From: Sphingomonadales bacterium
GTDB taxonomy: Bacteria > Pseudomonadota > Alphaproteobacteria > Sphingomonadales > Sphingomonadaceae
Assembly: GCA_017302615.1 (NCBI GenBank)
Contig: JAFLDB010000004.1
Coordinates: 186,001-250,000 of the forward strand
Length of the DNA stretch: 64,000 bases
Reading direction: 5' to 3'
Program-made: the position numbers and the translations under genes
Shown here: positions 15,978-25,253 of the stretch, piece by piece
Position numbering within the stretch: position 1 is the first letter of the stretch
Layout of the letters: each line of letters starts with the position of its first letter
Notes under the pieces: model-generated
Databases searched by the model: none
Told to the model about the DNA's origin: nothing
Seen by the model: only the letters and a program-made list of their open reading frames with translations

Positions 15978-17627
15978 CTACCTCCTGCGCTTCCCTAGAG
16001 CCGGGTGGTCCTTGTATTTCGTCATTACCCACCCTCTTTCGCGCAACTCCAGCAGCCTAGACAAGCCCGGCTCCCGGCTGCCTTCTGACTGCAACACCCC
16101 GTGCCGATCCAAACAGAACTCGATCTCGCCTAAATCGACGAGCACTATCTGACTTTCTGGTTCACATGTGATGGATCGGATCAATGATCGCAGGGCTTGC
16201 TGGACAGTGCCACGGGCTATTGCGCACTCCATTTCATCCTCGCTGCGCATTGCGGTCAACAGTCGTCGGATGCGTGCGATGTTCTCTTTTGGAGAAGTGA
16301 CCCCCCGTGCGCTGATGAGTTTGCCTTCCGTATTCTTGATAATAGATTTGATCGCCGATGCTTCTACCCCAATCTGGCGGACCTGATCCTCGACTTCGAG
16401 ATCATCAATACGAGAAAGCAAATCAATGAGGCGTCGTTTGCGTCCTTCCAGTTCTGCAAGTTGCCGACTGTGTTCTGCCAGTTCGTTTTCGAGTTTGCGC
16501 ACTTCCATAGGTGCGGCAAAATGCCGCTCATCTAGCGCGAGATGCAGTGTCCGTTCGATAACCGCTGCTTCCATCGCTGGATAGTTAAAGTGCACCGTAA
16601 ACCCACAGGACCGGCCCCTTAGGCCAGCGTCGCAAACCAGATACTGTTCGCCGACAGCCCCCTTATTGCGGAACGTCATTCGCGAACCGCACGCCCCGCA
16701 CTTCGCTATGCCAGCAAATAGATTGCTGATGCGCTTGCCTCTTCGTCCGCTCATGCCAGTTCGAGATTGGCGGTCAGCTTGCGCACGGGAAAAAAGTCCC
16801 TCGTCAATGACTGCTGGATAATAGTTAGGAAGCGGCTCGCCTTCCGTGATCCGCTTCCCGCCAATCTTTCGGTGCGGCTGCAACTCGCCAACGGTTGCTC
16901 GCGACCTAAGTATTTTCTGGATGTAGGAAGCGTGCCATCCTTCGCCTCGGCCCCATGCGGGAACGCCTTCCTTGTTGAGCGTCCGGGCTATGAGGTGTTT
17001 GCCCTGCCCACTAGTCGCGAGGCTGAATATGCGCCGGACAATGGCTGCGCGCTCTTCCCTCAACGTGTATTCGCCGGTCACATCGTCCACAGTAATCCAA
17101 GCCGGGCATCGCCTTGTAAGTGCGCGTTTGTCGCCGGAAGCCGCCCGTTCCCGCTTCTTCGCCCATGCAACAGCCAACCGCTGGGACTTCTTTTCGCTTT
17201 CCTCGAAAGCGACCTGCGCTTTCAAAAGCAGTTCGATGAGGTTCATAAAGTCAAAGCCGTCGCGGCGATAAATCCGTTCTCCATCGACGGTCGCAATGGT
17301 CACACCTCGATCAGTGAGGCGCGTAACGAAGTTCAAGACCTGAACTGCTGATTGTCGGCTGATACGATCAAGTCGCTCAACAACTAGAACTGTGTTCGGA
17401 GGCAACTTGTCGTCAAGCGCATCTCGTTCAAACGTTGCTAGTGCACTGCCTTCAGCGCGGTTGGCTCCGTCAAACGCCGACCGGCCTTCGTCCTTCAACT
17501 CTCGATCCGGCGACCATTCCCACTGCTGTTTGTCACAGAGGGCGCGACAGTCAGCAATCTGACGCTCCAAGGAGCTACCCTTGGCCTGCTCAAGCGTTGA
17601 AAATCTGGCGTAAATGTAGGCGTGCAT
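15978..17627 (-). CDS. large serine integrase of the element
   Basis: A 549-residue large serine recombinase. Resolvase domain from MHAYIYARFSTLEQAKGSSL, with the nucleophile Ser in ARFST; recombinase domain with AAIVRRIFSLATSGQGKHLIARTLNKEGVPAW; zinc beta-ribbon CGACGSRMTF ... YLVCDAGLRGRSC; then a coiled-coil region rich in Glu/Arg (about 370-450). Such enzymes join attP to attB without host factors. The ATG at 17627 gives the canonical start; a GTG lies 15 bases upstream. The gene begins about 20 bases from the element end, as expected for an integrase next to its attP. Confidence 0.92.
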   Translation of the reverse strand: MHAYIYARFSTLEQAKGSSLERQIADCRALCDKQQWEWSPDRELKDEGRSAFDGANRAEGSALATFERDALDDKLPPNTVLVVERLDRISRQSAVQVLNFVTRLTDRGVTIATVDGERIYRRDGFDFMNLIELLLKAQVAFEESEKKSQRLAVAWAKKRERAASGDKRALTRRCPAWITVDDVTGEYTLREERAAIVRRIFSLATSGQGKHLIARTLNKEGVPAWGRGEGWHASYIQKILRSRATVGELQPHRKIGGKRITEGEPLPNYYPAVIDEGLFSRAQADRQSRTGMSGRRGKRISNLFAGIAKCGACGSRMTFRNKGAVGEQYLVCDAGLRGRSCGFTVHFNYPAMEAAVIERTLHLALDERHFAAPMEVRKLENELAEHSRQLAELEGRKRRLIDLLSRIDDLEVEDQVRQIGVEASAIKSIIKNTEGKLISARGVTSPKENIARIRRLLTAMRSEDEMECAIARGTVQQALRSLIRSITCEPESQIVLVDLGEIEFCLDRHGVLQSEGSREPGLSRLLELRERGWVMTKYKDHPALGKRRR

Positions 17628-17645
17628 CGACAACCAATACACCGC

Positions 17646-17663
17646 AGTGCATTAGGCTACAAC
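17646..17663 (-). repeat. element end half-site at the comM 5' junction
   Basis: On the minus strand this reads GTTGTAGCCTAATGCACT into the element. It matches the other end at 13 of 18 positions. It also supplies the TAG that ends the comM N-terminal fragment. Confidence 0.6.
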
Positions 17664-18304
17664 AGCAGCAGATTGTGCCCGCCGGCGGCGGCAATTTCCA
17701 GCGCGCGCTTGGCCACTTCCTGGCCCTTGACCTGCTTCAGGTCCGGCCCGAAGCCGGGTTCTTCCGCCTGCCCGGGCTGGGGCTGGGGCAGTTGCTGCGT
17801 GCCTTTGAGGTGGTTGAGCAGGCTGACCAGGTTGGGCGCGGGCACCACGGCGACGCCGCTGGCCCAGGCCGCTTCGCTGCCCTGCACCGCCGGGCAGATC
17901 AGCCCCAGCCCTTCCCCGCTGGCATGGAGCGCCGCCAGCAGCACCCCGGGGGAGGCGACTACCCGGCCATCGAGCGCCAGTTCGCCCACGGCGATGAAAT
18001 CGCCCAGCTGCTCCGCATCGGTCACGCCCATCGCCGCCAGCAGGGCCAGCGCGATCGGCAGATCGTAATGCGATCCTTCCTTGGGCAGATCGGCCGGGGA
18101 CAGGTTGATGGTGATCCGCTTGGGCGGCAGCGACAGCCCCATCGAGGCGAGCGCCGCGCCGACCCGTTCCTTGCTTTCATTGACCGCCTTGTCCGGCAGA
18201 CCGACCACATTGAAGCGCGGCAGACCGGGCGCGATTTGACACTGCACTTCAACGCTGCGCGCCTCCAGCCCCAGATAAGCCACAGTCCTGACCAGCGCGA
18301 CCAA
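17657..18304 (-). pseudogene. comM: comM 5' part: N-terminal domain ending at the element
   Basis: The first 215 residues of ComM: an S5/Lon-protease-like N-terminal domain (GLPRFNVVGLPDKAVNESKERVGAAL ... NLSPADLPKEGSHYDLPIALALLAAMG), then KGQEVAKRALEIAAAGGHNLLLL and a TAG contributed by the element. The native start is probably the TTG at 18304, preceded by GGGGG, giving MVALVRTVAYLGLEA as in other ComM proteins. The AAA+ half is at 6367-7254. Natural transformation via ComM is presumably impaired while the element is present. Confidence 0.9.
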
Positions 18305-18446
18305 GTAAAACCCCCATGCGGATTCGTACGAATACTTGGGTGATGCCTGCTGGACATGCACTTGTCGAGGCAATTGCTCCGAAGTGGCGGTAACCGGTTC
18401 TTAACCGGCCTCCTTGGCATTCCCGCAATGGCGCGGGGCCGATATC

Positions 18447-19130
18447 ATGGCCATGCGCCGCATCGCCCTCTTGATCCTGTCCCTGTTCGCGTTCGCCCTG
18501 CCGGCGGCGGCGGACGAGGTCGTGGTGATCGAGGAGACGGTCGAGATCGTCGAAATCAGCGGCGACGGCGGCTCGGAACGGTTTGTCGGGGTCGAGCCGG
18601 CGGAAATCCCGCAGGGCATCGCCAGCTTCGGTCCGTTCCGCGTGCTGGATGGCAGCCGCGCCGCGCTGGTCGGAGTGACCGATGCGCGCAGCCCGGCGCA
18701 GTTCGCGGCCATGCTGGCGGCCTATCCCGGCATCACCATGCTGGAAATGATCGAGGCCCCCGGCACCGAGGATGATCGCGCCAACCTGAAGCTGGGACGG
18801 ATGATCCGGGCGAAGGGCATTACCACCTATGTGCCCGCCGGCGGCTCGGTCCGCTCGGGCGGGGTCGAGCTGTTCCTCGCCGGCAAGCGCCGCATCGCCG
18901 ATCCCGGCGCGGAGTTCGCGGTCCACTCCTGGGCCGACGAGGACGGGCGCGAGGCCAACGACTATCCGGCCGACGCGCCGGAGAACCGTGCCTATGTCGA
19001 TTACTACGTCGAAATGGGCTTCCCCCCGCCCCAGGCCCGCGCATTCTATGCCATGACCAATTCGGTGCCCCATGCCGATGCCAAGTGGCTGACCGCGCAG
19101 GACATGGGCCAATGGGTGCGGCTCGATTAG
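18447..19130 (+). CDS. secreted ClpP/crotonase-fold-like protein (COG3904-like)
   Basis: About 227 residues. I chose the ATG at 18447 because it starts a signal peptide (MAMRRIALLILSLFAFALPAAA-DE); the frame extends 33 bases further 5' without support. A hyperacidic repeat (VVVIEETVEIVEIS) follows. The core MIRAKGITTYVPAGGSVRSGGVELFLAGKRR ... FAVHSW resembles periplasmic ClpP-like proteins grouped as COG3904, with SGG in a position like the ClpP nucleophile region. The function is unknown. It is divergent from comM. Confidence 0.6.
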   Translation: MAMRRIALLILSLFAFALPAAADEVVVIEETVEIVEISGDGGSERFVGVEPAEIPQGIASFGPFRVLDGSRAALVGVTDARSPAQFAAMLAAYPGITMLEMIEAPGTEDDRANLKLGRMIRAKGITTYVPAGGSVRSGGVELFLAGKRRIADPGAEFAVHSWADEDGREANDYPADAPENRAYVDYYVEMGFPPPQARAFYAMTNSVPHADAKWLTAQDMGQWVRLD

Positions 19131-19151
19131 GCGCAATCCGGCCCGAATCCC

Positions 19152-19180
19152 TTGACTCGCCCCCGCACCCCCTGTAACGG
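19152..19180 (+). promoter_or_regulatory. sigma-70-like promoter of rpmH
   Basis: TTGACT at 19152-19157, a 17-base spacer and TAACGG at 19175-19180, 57 bases before the rpmH ATG. Box sequences and spacing are identical to the rpmJ promoter at 3810-3838. Confidence 0.65.
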
Positions 19181-19237
19181 CGCGCGTCTGATCGCGGGCC
19201 AGACCCGCAACCAAACAGATTCTTGAAGGTTTTAGCC

Positions 19238-19372
19238 ATGAAGCGCACGTTCCAGCCCAGCAACCTCGTCCGCGCCCGTCGCCACGGCTTCCGCAGCCGC
19301 ATGGCCACTGTCGGCGGCCGCAAGGTCCTGCGCGCCCGCCGCGCCCGCGGCCGCAAGAAGCTCTCGGCCTGA
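19238..19372 (+). CDS. rpmH: 50S ribosomal protein L34
   Basis: A 44-residue, very basic protein: [20 protein letters not shown], continuing [11 protein letters not shown] and ending GRKKLSA. This is the full L34 pattern. TTGAAGGT serves as ribosome binding site. It is first in the rpmH-rnpA-yidD-yidC-engB cluster conserved across bacteria. Confidence 0.97.
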   Translation: MKRTFQPSNLVRARRHGFRSRMATVGGRKVLRARRARGRKKLSA

Positions 19373-19386
19373 GCGGACATTCCAAG

Positions 19387-19749
19387 ATGTCGGTCCTGAC
19401 CAGAAGGGCCGATTTTCTAGCAGCAAACCGGGGCTTGCGCATCGCACGTCCCGGTTTTGTGTTGCTGGCGCGGGCCAATGGCCTTGATGAGATGCGCTAT
19501 GGCATCACCGTTACCAAGAAGATCGGCAATGCGGTGGTCCGCAACCGGATGAAGCGCCGGTTCCGCGAACTGCTGCGCGAGGCGCTGCCCGCTGCGGGCC
19601 TTCCCGGCCACGATCACGTGCTGATCGGCCGCGAAGGCGGGGTTGAGCGCGATTTCGGCAAGTTGCGCGAGGAACTGGCCATGGCCCTGTCCCGCGCGGC
19701 GGAAGGCAAGGGCGATCCGCCCCGCCGCCGGCCGGGGAATCGCAAATGA
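19387..19749 (+). CDS. rnpA: ribonuclease P protein component
   Basis: A 120-residue protein subunit of RNase P, which matures the 5' ends of tRNAs with the rnpB RNA. The signature RNxxKRRxRE is seen as [16 protein letters not shown], preceded by [11 protein letters not shown]. The C-terminus is basic and Pro-rich. It starts 14 bases after rpmH, and its stop overlaps the yidD start. Confidence 0.95.
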   Translation: MSVLTRRADFLAANRGLRIARPGFVLLARANGLDEMRYGITVTKKIGNAVVRNRMKRRFRELLREALPAAGLPGHDHVLIGREGGVERDFGKLREELAMALSRAAEGKGDPPRRRPGNRK

Positions 19750-19955
19750 AACGGCTTCTCATCCTGATCGCCCGCGGTTGGCAGCTGGGACCTTCGCGGA
19801 TCCTGCCGCCATCGTGCCGCTATGCTCCTTCGTGCTCGCAATATGCGATCGAGGCACTGGAAAAGCATGGCGCAATTAGGGGTGGCTGGCTTGCGCTCAA
19901 GCGGCTATTGCGCTGCCACCCGTGGGGCGGGCATGGCTATGACCCGGTGCCTTGA
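19746..19955 (+). CDS. yidD: membrane protein insertion efficiency factor YidD
   Basis: A 69-residue protein with the YidD pattern [22 protein letters not shown] ... [19 protein letters not shown], containing the three conserved Cys. It is thought to aid YidC-dependent membrane insertion. The ATG overlaps the rnpA stop (ATGA), and yidC follows after 58 bases. Confidence 0.95.
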   Translation: MKRLLILIARGWQLGPSRILPPSCRYAPSCSQYAIEALEKHGAIRGGWLALKRLLRCHPWGGHGYDPVP

Positions 19956-20013
19956 ACGGCAGCGCGCCTTCCCCATCTGACATCGAACGCATCTATTCCA
20001 AGCAGGGGCCTCC

Positions 20014-21807
20014 GTGGACAACCAGAACACCCGCAACATGATCCTCGCCGGGGTCCTGACCGTGCTGATCCTGCTCGGCTGGGATATGGCGATGCGGTAC
20101 TTCTACCCCAACGCCGATGCGCCCAAGCCTGCGGCCAGCGCCCCGGCCGAGACACCTGCCGCCAACGGCGAAAGCGCCGAAGCCGCGCCCCGCACCCGCG
20201 AGGGCGGGCTGACCAACCCGGCCGACATCGCCACCGAAGCCCGCGACATCAAGACCGCGCTGGCATCGCCCAATCGGGTGAAGATCGAGGCGCCGGGCCT
20301 GTCCGGTTCGCTCAACCTGGTCGGCGGGATGGTCGATGACCTGTCCACCAACCGCCACACTGCCGCGCTCGACCAGGCCCAGGGCCTGCAGCGCATCTAT
20401 TCGCCGGCCGGAACCCCGGCCCAGCAATATGCCCAGTTCGGCTGGACGGCCGGCGAAGGCGGCGCGCCCGTCGCCGTGCCCAATGCCCAGACCCTGTGGA
20501 CCGCCCCGGCCGGCGCGAAGCTGACCCCGCAGACCCCGGTGACGCTGAGCTGGAACAACGGCGCGGGCGTGACCTTCACCCTGACCTATGCGATCGATGC
20601 CGATTACATGCTGACCGTCACCCAGGGCGTCAGCAATGGCGGCGCGGCTCCGGTCGCGGTCAAGCCGGTCGCGCAGATCAACCGCACCGACAAGACCGCC
20701 GCGATCGACAGCTTCAACGTCCATGCCGGCCCGTTCGGGGCCTTCGACGAAGTGGTGTCGTTCGGTCCGGACTATGACGAGCTGGTCGAGAGCCCGACCA
20801 CGGCAATGGCCGGTGCCCCCAACTGGATCGGCTTTACCGACATCTACTGGATGAGCACGCTGATCCCGGAAAAGCCCGGCGCGGCGAGCGACTTCCGCAG
20901 CCTGGGCGGGGGGATCTTCCTGGCCAACCTGTTCTATCCGCAGGCCACCATCGCGCCGGGCCAGCAGACCCAGCGCGTGACCCGCCTGTTCGCGGGGGCC
21001 AAGGAAACCGACGTTCTCGACCGGTATGAGGACAGCGGCATTCCCAACTTCGGTCTGGCGATCGACTGGGGCTGGTTCCGCTGGTTCGAAAAGCCGCTGT
21101 TCGCGCTGCTCAAGTGGCTGTTCGAAGCGGTCGGCAACTTCGGCGTGGCGATCATGCTGCTGACCCTGATCGTGCGCGCGGTGATGTTCCCGATCGCCCA
21201 GAAGCAGTTCGCCAGCATGGCGGCGATGAAAGCGATCCAGCCAAAGATGAAGGCGCTGCAGGAACGCTACAAGGACGACAAGCAGAAGCAGCAGCAGGAA
21301 ATCATGGCGCTGTACAAGAAGGAAGGCGTCAACCCGCTGGCGGGCTGTCTGCCGATCTTCCTGCAGATCCCGGTGTTCTTCGCGCTGTACAAGGTGCTGA
21401 TCCTTTCGGTCGAAATGCGCCACCAGCCCTTCGCGCTGTGGATCAAGGACCTGTCCGCGCCCGATCCGGCGCACTTCCTCAACCTGTTCGGCCTGCTGCC
21501 GTTCGAGGTTCCGGCCTTCCTGGGCATCGGCGTGCTGGCACTGCTGCTGGGCATCACCATGTGGCTTCAGTTCAAGCTGAACCCGGCCCAGATGGATCCG
21601 GTGCAGCAACAGGTCTTCGCGATCATGCCGTGGATCATGATGTTCATCATGGCGCCCTTCGCGGCCGGCCTGCTGCTCTACTGGATCACCTCCAACGTGC
21701 TGACCATCGGCCAGCAGGCTTACCTCTATTCCAAGCATCCCCAGCTCAAGGCCCAGGCCGAAAAGGATGCCGAGGACGCCAAGCGGGCCAAGGGTCGGGC
21801 CAAGTGA
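20014..21807 (+). CDS. yidC: membrane protein insertase YidC
   Basis: A 597-residue inner-membrane insertase of the Oxa1 family. N-terminal helix (MILAGVLTVLILLGWDMAM), an Ala/Pro-rich linker, the large periplasmic beta domain (about 70-340), then the five-helix Oxa1 core (about 360-585) including FGVAIMLLTLIVRAVMFPIAQKQ and LPIFLQIPVFFALYKVL. GTG start. The C-terminal tail is Lys/Ala-rich. It works with SecYEG or alone to insert membrane proteins. Confidence 0.97.
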   Translation: MDNQNTRNMILAGVLTVLILLGWDMAMRYFYPNADAPKPAASAPAETPAANGESAEAAPRTREGGLTNPADIATEARDIKTALASPNRVKIEAPGLSGSLNLVGGMVDDLSTNRHTAALDQAQGLQRIYSPAGTPAQQYAQFGWTAGEGGAPVAVPNAQTLWTAPAGAKLTPQTPVTLSWNNGAGVTFTLTYAIDADYMLTVTQGVSNGGAAPVAVKPVAQINRTDKTAAIDSFNVHAGPFGAFDEVVSFGPDYDELVESPTTAMAGAPNWIGFTDIYWMSTLIPEKPGAASDFRSLGGGIFLANLFYPQATIAPGQQTQRVTRLFAGAKETDVLDRYEDSGIPNFGLAIDWGWFRWFEKPLFALLKWLFEAVGNFGVAIMLLTLIVRAVMFPIAQKQFASMAAMKAIQPKMKALQERYKDDKQKQQQEIMALYKKEGVNPLAGCLPIFLQIPVFFALYKVLILSVEMRHQPFALWIKDLSAPDPAHFLNLFGLLPFEVPAFLGIGVLALLLGITMWLQFKLNPAQMDPVQQQVFAIMPWIMMFIMAPFAAGLLLYWITSNVLTIGQQAYLYSKHPQLKAQAEKDAEDAKRAKGRAK

Positions 21808-21821
21808 CGGCGAAGTAAAGG

Positions 21822-22460
21822 GTGGCTGACGACGAAGACCTGGTCGAAGCGGCGCGCAAGCTGTTTGCCGGACGGGTGGAATTCCTGCGCAGCGCCCCTG
21901 CGCTGAAATTCCTGCCCGATCCCGGCGCGCCCGAGATCGCCTTTGCCGGGCGTTCCAACGTCGGCAAGAGCTCGCTGCTCAACGCGCTGACCGGGCGCAA
22001 GTCGATCGCCCGCGCCTCGGTCACGCCGGGCCGCACGCAGGAACTCAACTTCTTCGAAGTGGGCGAGCCGACCCGCATCCGCCTGGTCGACATGCCGGGC
22101 TATGGCTATGCCAAGGCCCCGCTCAAGGTGGTCGAGGCGTGGAAGCGGCTGGTGCGCGATTACCTGCGCGGCCGGGTCGAACTGAAGCGCACCCTGGTGC
22201 TGATCGACAGCCGCCACGGGGTGAAGGACGTCGACCGCGAGATGCTCAAGATGCTGGACGAGGCCGCGGTCGGTTACCGGCTGGTCCTGACCAAGGCCGA
22301 CAAGATCAAGGCCAGCGAACTGGCGGAAGTGCTGGCCGCCACCCAGGCCGAAGCGCGAAAGCACCCGGCTGCCTTTCCGGTGGTGCACGTCACCAGCAGC
22401 GAAAAGGGCATGGGCATCCCGGAACTGCGCGCCGCCGTGCTGGAAGACGCCTCGATCTAG
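21822..22460 (+). CDS. engB: ribosome biogenesis GTPase EngB/YsxC
   Basis: A 212-residue GTPase. G1 is GRSNVGKSS; the switch region has the conserved T of VTPGRTQ; G3 is DMPGYG; G4 is TKAD; G5 is in HVTSSEKG. It is needed for 50S subunit assembly in model bacteria. GTG start 14 bases after yidC. The stop overlaps the stop of the convergent TonB receptor gene by 4 bases. Confidence 0.95.
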   Translation: MADDEDLVEAARKLFAGRVEFLRSAPALKFLPDPGAPEIAFAGRSNVGKSSLLNALTGRKSIARASVTPGRTQELNFFEVGEPTRIRLVDMPGYGYAKAPLKVVEAWKRLVRDYLRGRVELKRTLVLIDSRHGVKDVDREMLKMLDEAAVGYRLVLTKADKIKASELAEVLAATQAEARKHPAAFPVVHVTSSEKGMGIPELRAAVLEDASI

Positions 22461-24775
22461 AATTTCGCGCGGATGCCGATCGTCCAGCGTCGCGGCGCGC
22501 CCGGCGCGTCGGCGCGCGGGTCGCTGGCGCCGGGAACTTCGGCCAGATCGACTTCATCGATTTCGGCATAGGTGCCAAGGCTGGCGTAACGCCGGTCAAA
22601 CAGATTGCTGACACTGCCGAACAGGCTGAAGCCGGGCGCAATCTCAAGCTGGCCGCGCAGGTTCACCAGCACATGGCCGGGCACTTGCCGGTCGCGGTTG
22701 GCCTCGTCCCCCAGCCGCCAGGTTCCGCTGCGGGCGGAAAGATCCGCGCCCAGCACCAGTTTGCGCCCAGCGGGCAGGGCGGCGCTCCAGTCCAGCGACA
22801 GCGCCAGGCTGTGGCGCGGGATGCCGGGCAGACGATTGCCCGGCCGGACCGCGATCGTGCCGTCCGGTGCGGCATAGGGACTGGACGGGCTGGACAGGAT
22901 CAGCGTGTCGAGAAAGGTCGCATCGCTGAAGGCATAGCTGGCCCCCAGCCGCCAGCCGCCCCGGCTGGCCTTGAGCTGCGCTTCAAAGCCCTGGCGGCGG
23001 GTGCTGCCGGCATTGCGGAAATAGCCGCGCCCGCGCACGCCTGAAGCCACGTGGACAATGTCGTCCGCGCTGGTGGTGCGCCAGGCCGAGGCCAGCCATT
23101 CATAGCGCCAGCCACCCGCCCGGCCCCGCCCCTGCGCGCCCAGTTCGAAACTGCGCGCGACGACCTGGGCCAACGGCGGATCGGCGATGAAGAAGTTGGC
23201 AAGACTGCACGGCGCGGCGGGATCGGCACAGGACAGTTCGGCCGGGGTCGGCGCTCGGTTTGCCTCGGCATAGCCGGCGCGCAGTTCCAGCCCGGGTGAC
23301 AGCGCCAGATCGAACTCGATCCCCGGATTGAGCCGGCTGAAGCGATGGCGGCCGTTAAGCGCGGTGCCGAGCAGGTCGGTCATGACGATATCGGCGCGGT
23401 TGTGGCGCAGACCGATCTCGACGCTCAGCCCCCCGCCCAGCGGCAACCGGTCCTGCAGGAAAAAGCCCGCGTAACGCGTCTCGGCCAGCAGTTCGACCCG
23501 GGTGATCGCGCCATCCGGCTGGACGATCACCGGCCCCAGCGCGGTCACGCCGCGATCCGGCCCCAGTTCGCCCAGCGTGGTACTGGCGGCAAAGCGCGAG
23601 CGCCCCAGATCGAGACTGAAGCCCAGCGCCAGCCGGTTGCTGCCCGCACCCGTTTCGCGCCGGTCGATCAGTTGGACCAGCAGGCCCTGCCCCTCGCTGC
23701 GCAGGGATCCGCGGTTAAACACGGCGTAGGTCGGATCGCCCGGATAGGCGGCAATCGCCTGCCCGTCCGCCCCGGTCAGGATCGCGGCGACTTCCTCGCC
23801 ATCGTCATCCAGCTGTTCCAGGCACAGCAGCGCGGCATCGTCCTCGCAGGCCTCGATATCGGCGGCATCGCCGTTGCGGGTTTCAACCGTCAGGTGCTGG
23901 GCATAGAGCGTTGCCTCGATCCGGGTCTGCGGTCCCAGCGCGACCCACGGGTGCAGGCTGGCGCGCCAATAGCGGCTTTGCGACCGGTCCGGCCAGGTGA
24001 ACACCGCCTGCCGCCGCGCCGCCAGCAGCTCGACCGGGGCAACGCCGTTACCGGTCAGATCGGTATCGGCCCCCAGCAGCTTGAGGTGCAGCCCCCCGCC
24101 AGCCCGGTCGAACCCCAGATCGGCATAGCCGCGCGACAACCGCGACGGGCTGAAATCGCGCCAGCCATCCTCGCGCAGATGCTCCAGCGCAACGAAAGCG
24201 CTGACATCGCCGCGCGCCCCGCCCCCGGCCAGGCTCACTTCGCGCCGGCCGAACCGGCCGAGCGAGAGCGAGCCGGTAAAGCCGGGATCGCTGCGCCCGT
24301 CGGCCGTGGTCAGCACCAGCGCGCCGCCCAGGGCATTGAAGCCATAGACCGGATTGGCATCGAGCAGGGTCACATCGCGCAGCGCGGCATCGGGGATCAG
24401 ATCGAAGCCGACCGTGTCCCCGAACGGCTGATTGAACCGCCCGCCATCCAGATAGACCGCCAGCCCCTGCGCCTGCCCCTGCAGCGGCGAGGCAGTGAAG
24501 CCGCGATAGACCAGGTTGGGCTGCCACGGATTGCCCTGGGCCTGCTGAAGCGAAATCCCCGCCACTTCGCGGGTCAGGGCGGAAAGCAGGTCCGGACGGC
24601 CGCCCCGCGCCAGCGCCGCCGGATCAAGCCGGATCGCATCGTCGCTGTCGATTGCCCCGCCCGGCGCGGTGACCACGATGGCGGCGGGATCGCGCGGCTC
24701 GTCCGGTTCGGCCAGCGCGGCGCCCGGCCATGCGCACAGTGCCGCCCCAGCCAGAATGCTTGCCCTGATGGTCAC
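22457..24775 (-). CDS. TonB-dependent outer-membrane receptor
   Basis: About 772 residues. The GTG at 24775, with AGGG 8 bases upstream, gives MTIRASILAGAALCAWPGAA as signal peptide; a TTG at 24817 is the upstream alternative. The plug domain covers roughly residues 40-160 (RPDLLSALTREVAGISLQQ ... YLDGGRFNQPFGDTVGFDLIP), and a 22-strand barrel ends with WTIGIRAKF, the terminal Phe typical of barrel proteins. The ligand is unknown; no siderophore or vitamin genes are adjacent. The gene for a VOC protein lies immediately upstream on the same strand. Confidence 0.9.
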   Translation of the reverse strand: MTIRASILAGAALCAWPGAALAEPDEPRDPAAIVVTAPGGAIDSDDAIRLDPAALARGGRPDLLSALTREVAGISLQQAQGNPWQPNLVYRGFTASPLQGQAQGLAVYLDGGRFNQPFGDTVGFDLIPDAALRDVTLLDANPVYGFNALGGALVLTTADGRSDPGFTGSLSLGRFGRREVSLAGGGARGDVSAFVALEHLREDGWRDFSPSRLSRGYADLGFDRAGGGLHLKLLGADTDLTGNGVAPVELLAARRQAVFTWPDRSQSRYWRASLHPWVALGPQTRIEATLYAQHLTVETRNGDAADIEACEDDAALLCLEQLDDDGEEVAAILTGADGQAIAAYPGDPTYAVFNRGSLRSEGQGLLVQLIDRRETGAGSNRLALGFSLDLGRSRFAASTTLGELGPDRGVTALGPVIVQPDGAITRVELLAETRYAGFFLQDRLPLGGGLSVEIGLRHNRADIVMTDLLGTALNGRHRFSRLNPGIEFDLALSPGLELRAGYAEANRAPTPAELSCADPAAPCSLANFFIADPPLAQVVARSFELGAQGRGRAGGWRYEWLASAWRTTSADDIVHVASGVRGRGYFRNAGSTRRQGFEAQLKASRGGWRLGASYAFSDATFLDTLILSSPSSPYAAPDGTIAVRPGNRLPGIPRHSLALSLDWSAALPAGRKLVLGADLSARSGTWRLGDEANRDRQVPGHVLVNLRGQLEIAPGFSLFGSVSNLFDRRYASLGTYAEIDEVDLAEVPGASDPRADAPGAPRRWTIGIRAKF

Positions 24776-24785
24776 CGCCTTCGCC

Positions 24786-25205
24786 CTATTTCGCAAACAA
24801 TTGCCCGAGATCGGCAAAGGCCTTCATCTCGATCGCATTGCCGCTGGGATCGCGGAAGAACATCGTCGCCTGTTCGCCGGTCTGGCCCTTGAAACGGACA
24901 TAGGGCTCGATCTCGAACTTCACGCCGGCCGCCGTCAGCCGGTCGGCCAGGGCCTGCCAGTCATCCAGCGCCAGAACGATCCCGAAATGCGGCACCGGCA
25001 CGCCGTGGCCGTCGACCGGGTTGTTCCCGGCATCGCCCGCGGCCTGCCCGGTGCAATGGGCGACGATCTGGTGGCCGTAGAAATCGAAGTCGATCCACTG
25101 GTCCGACGATCGCCCTTCTGGGCAGCCCATCACCCCACCCCAGAAGGCGCGGGCTTCTTCGAGATCGCGGACGGGGAAGGCCAGGTGGAAGGGGCGCAGG
25201 GACAT
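24786..25205 (-). CDS. VOC-family (glyoxalase/dioxygenase fold) protein
   Basis: A 139-residue protein with one pair of beta-alpha-beta-beta-beta units: [25 protein letters not shown] at the start with metal ligand His, a second His in [18 protein letters not shown], and [15 protein letters not shown] with metal ligand Glu. Family members act as glyoxalases, dioxygenases or resistance proteins; this one cannot be assigned further. It precedes the TonB receptor with about 10 bases between. Confidence 0.85.
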   Translation of the reverse strand: MSLRPFHLAFPVRDLEEARAFWGGVMGCPEGRSSDQWIDFDFYGHQIVAHCTGQAAGDAGNNPVDGHGVPVPHFGIVLALDDWQALADRLTAAGVKFEIEPYVRFKGQTGEQATMFFRDPSGNAIEMKAFADLGQLFAK

Positions 25206-25253
25206 GTTCGTTCAGACTCGACAGGGCAAAACTGAATGGTTAGCCGCTAACCC

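Larger units (their letters stand above)
7243..17663. mobile_element. integrated element in comM with large serine integrase
   Basis: About 10.4 kb separating the two halves of comM. The serine integrase starts about 20 bases from one junction. The first 18 element bases at each end are an imperfect inverted repeat (13 of 18 match). Single lines inside count 55-58% GC by hand, against about 70% in a flanking line. Cargo: XRE-excalibur-reverse transcriptase, resolvase-67 aa-HNH-like, HNH nuclease/Vsr/m5C methyltransferase, DUF6998-like, 32-aa membrane peptide, SNase-like, lipoprotein and membrane protein. There are no conjugation, replication or capsid genes, so it is an integrative island and not a phage. 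Confidence 0.9.

Noticed and set aside
7243..17663. A diversity-generating retroelement
   Set aside because: No template/variable repeat pair with adenine-specific differences was noticed, and no accessory variability determinant gene is present.
7243..17663. A prophage
   Set aside because: No capsid, portal, terminase, tail or lysis genes; the integrase and regulatory genes alone do not make a phage.
23345..24892. A 515-codon plus-strand frame opposite the first TonB receptor
   Set aside because: No family features; it is the complement of the receptor barrel coding sequence.
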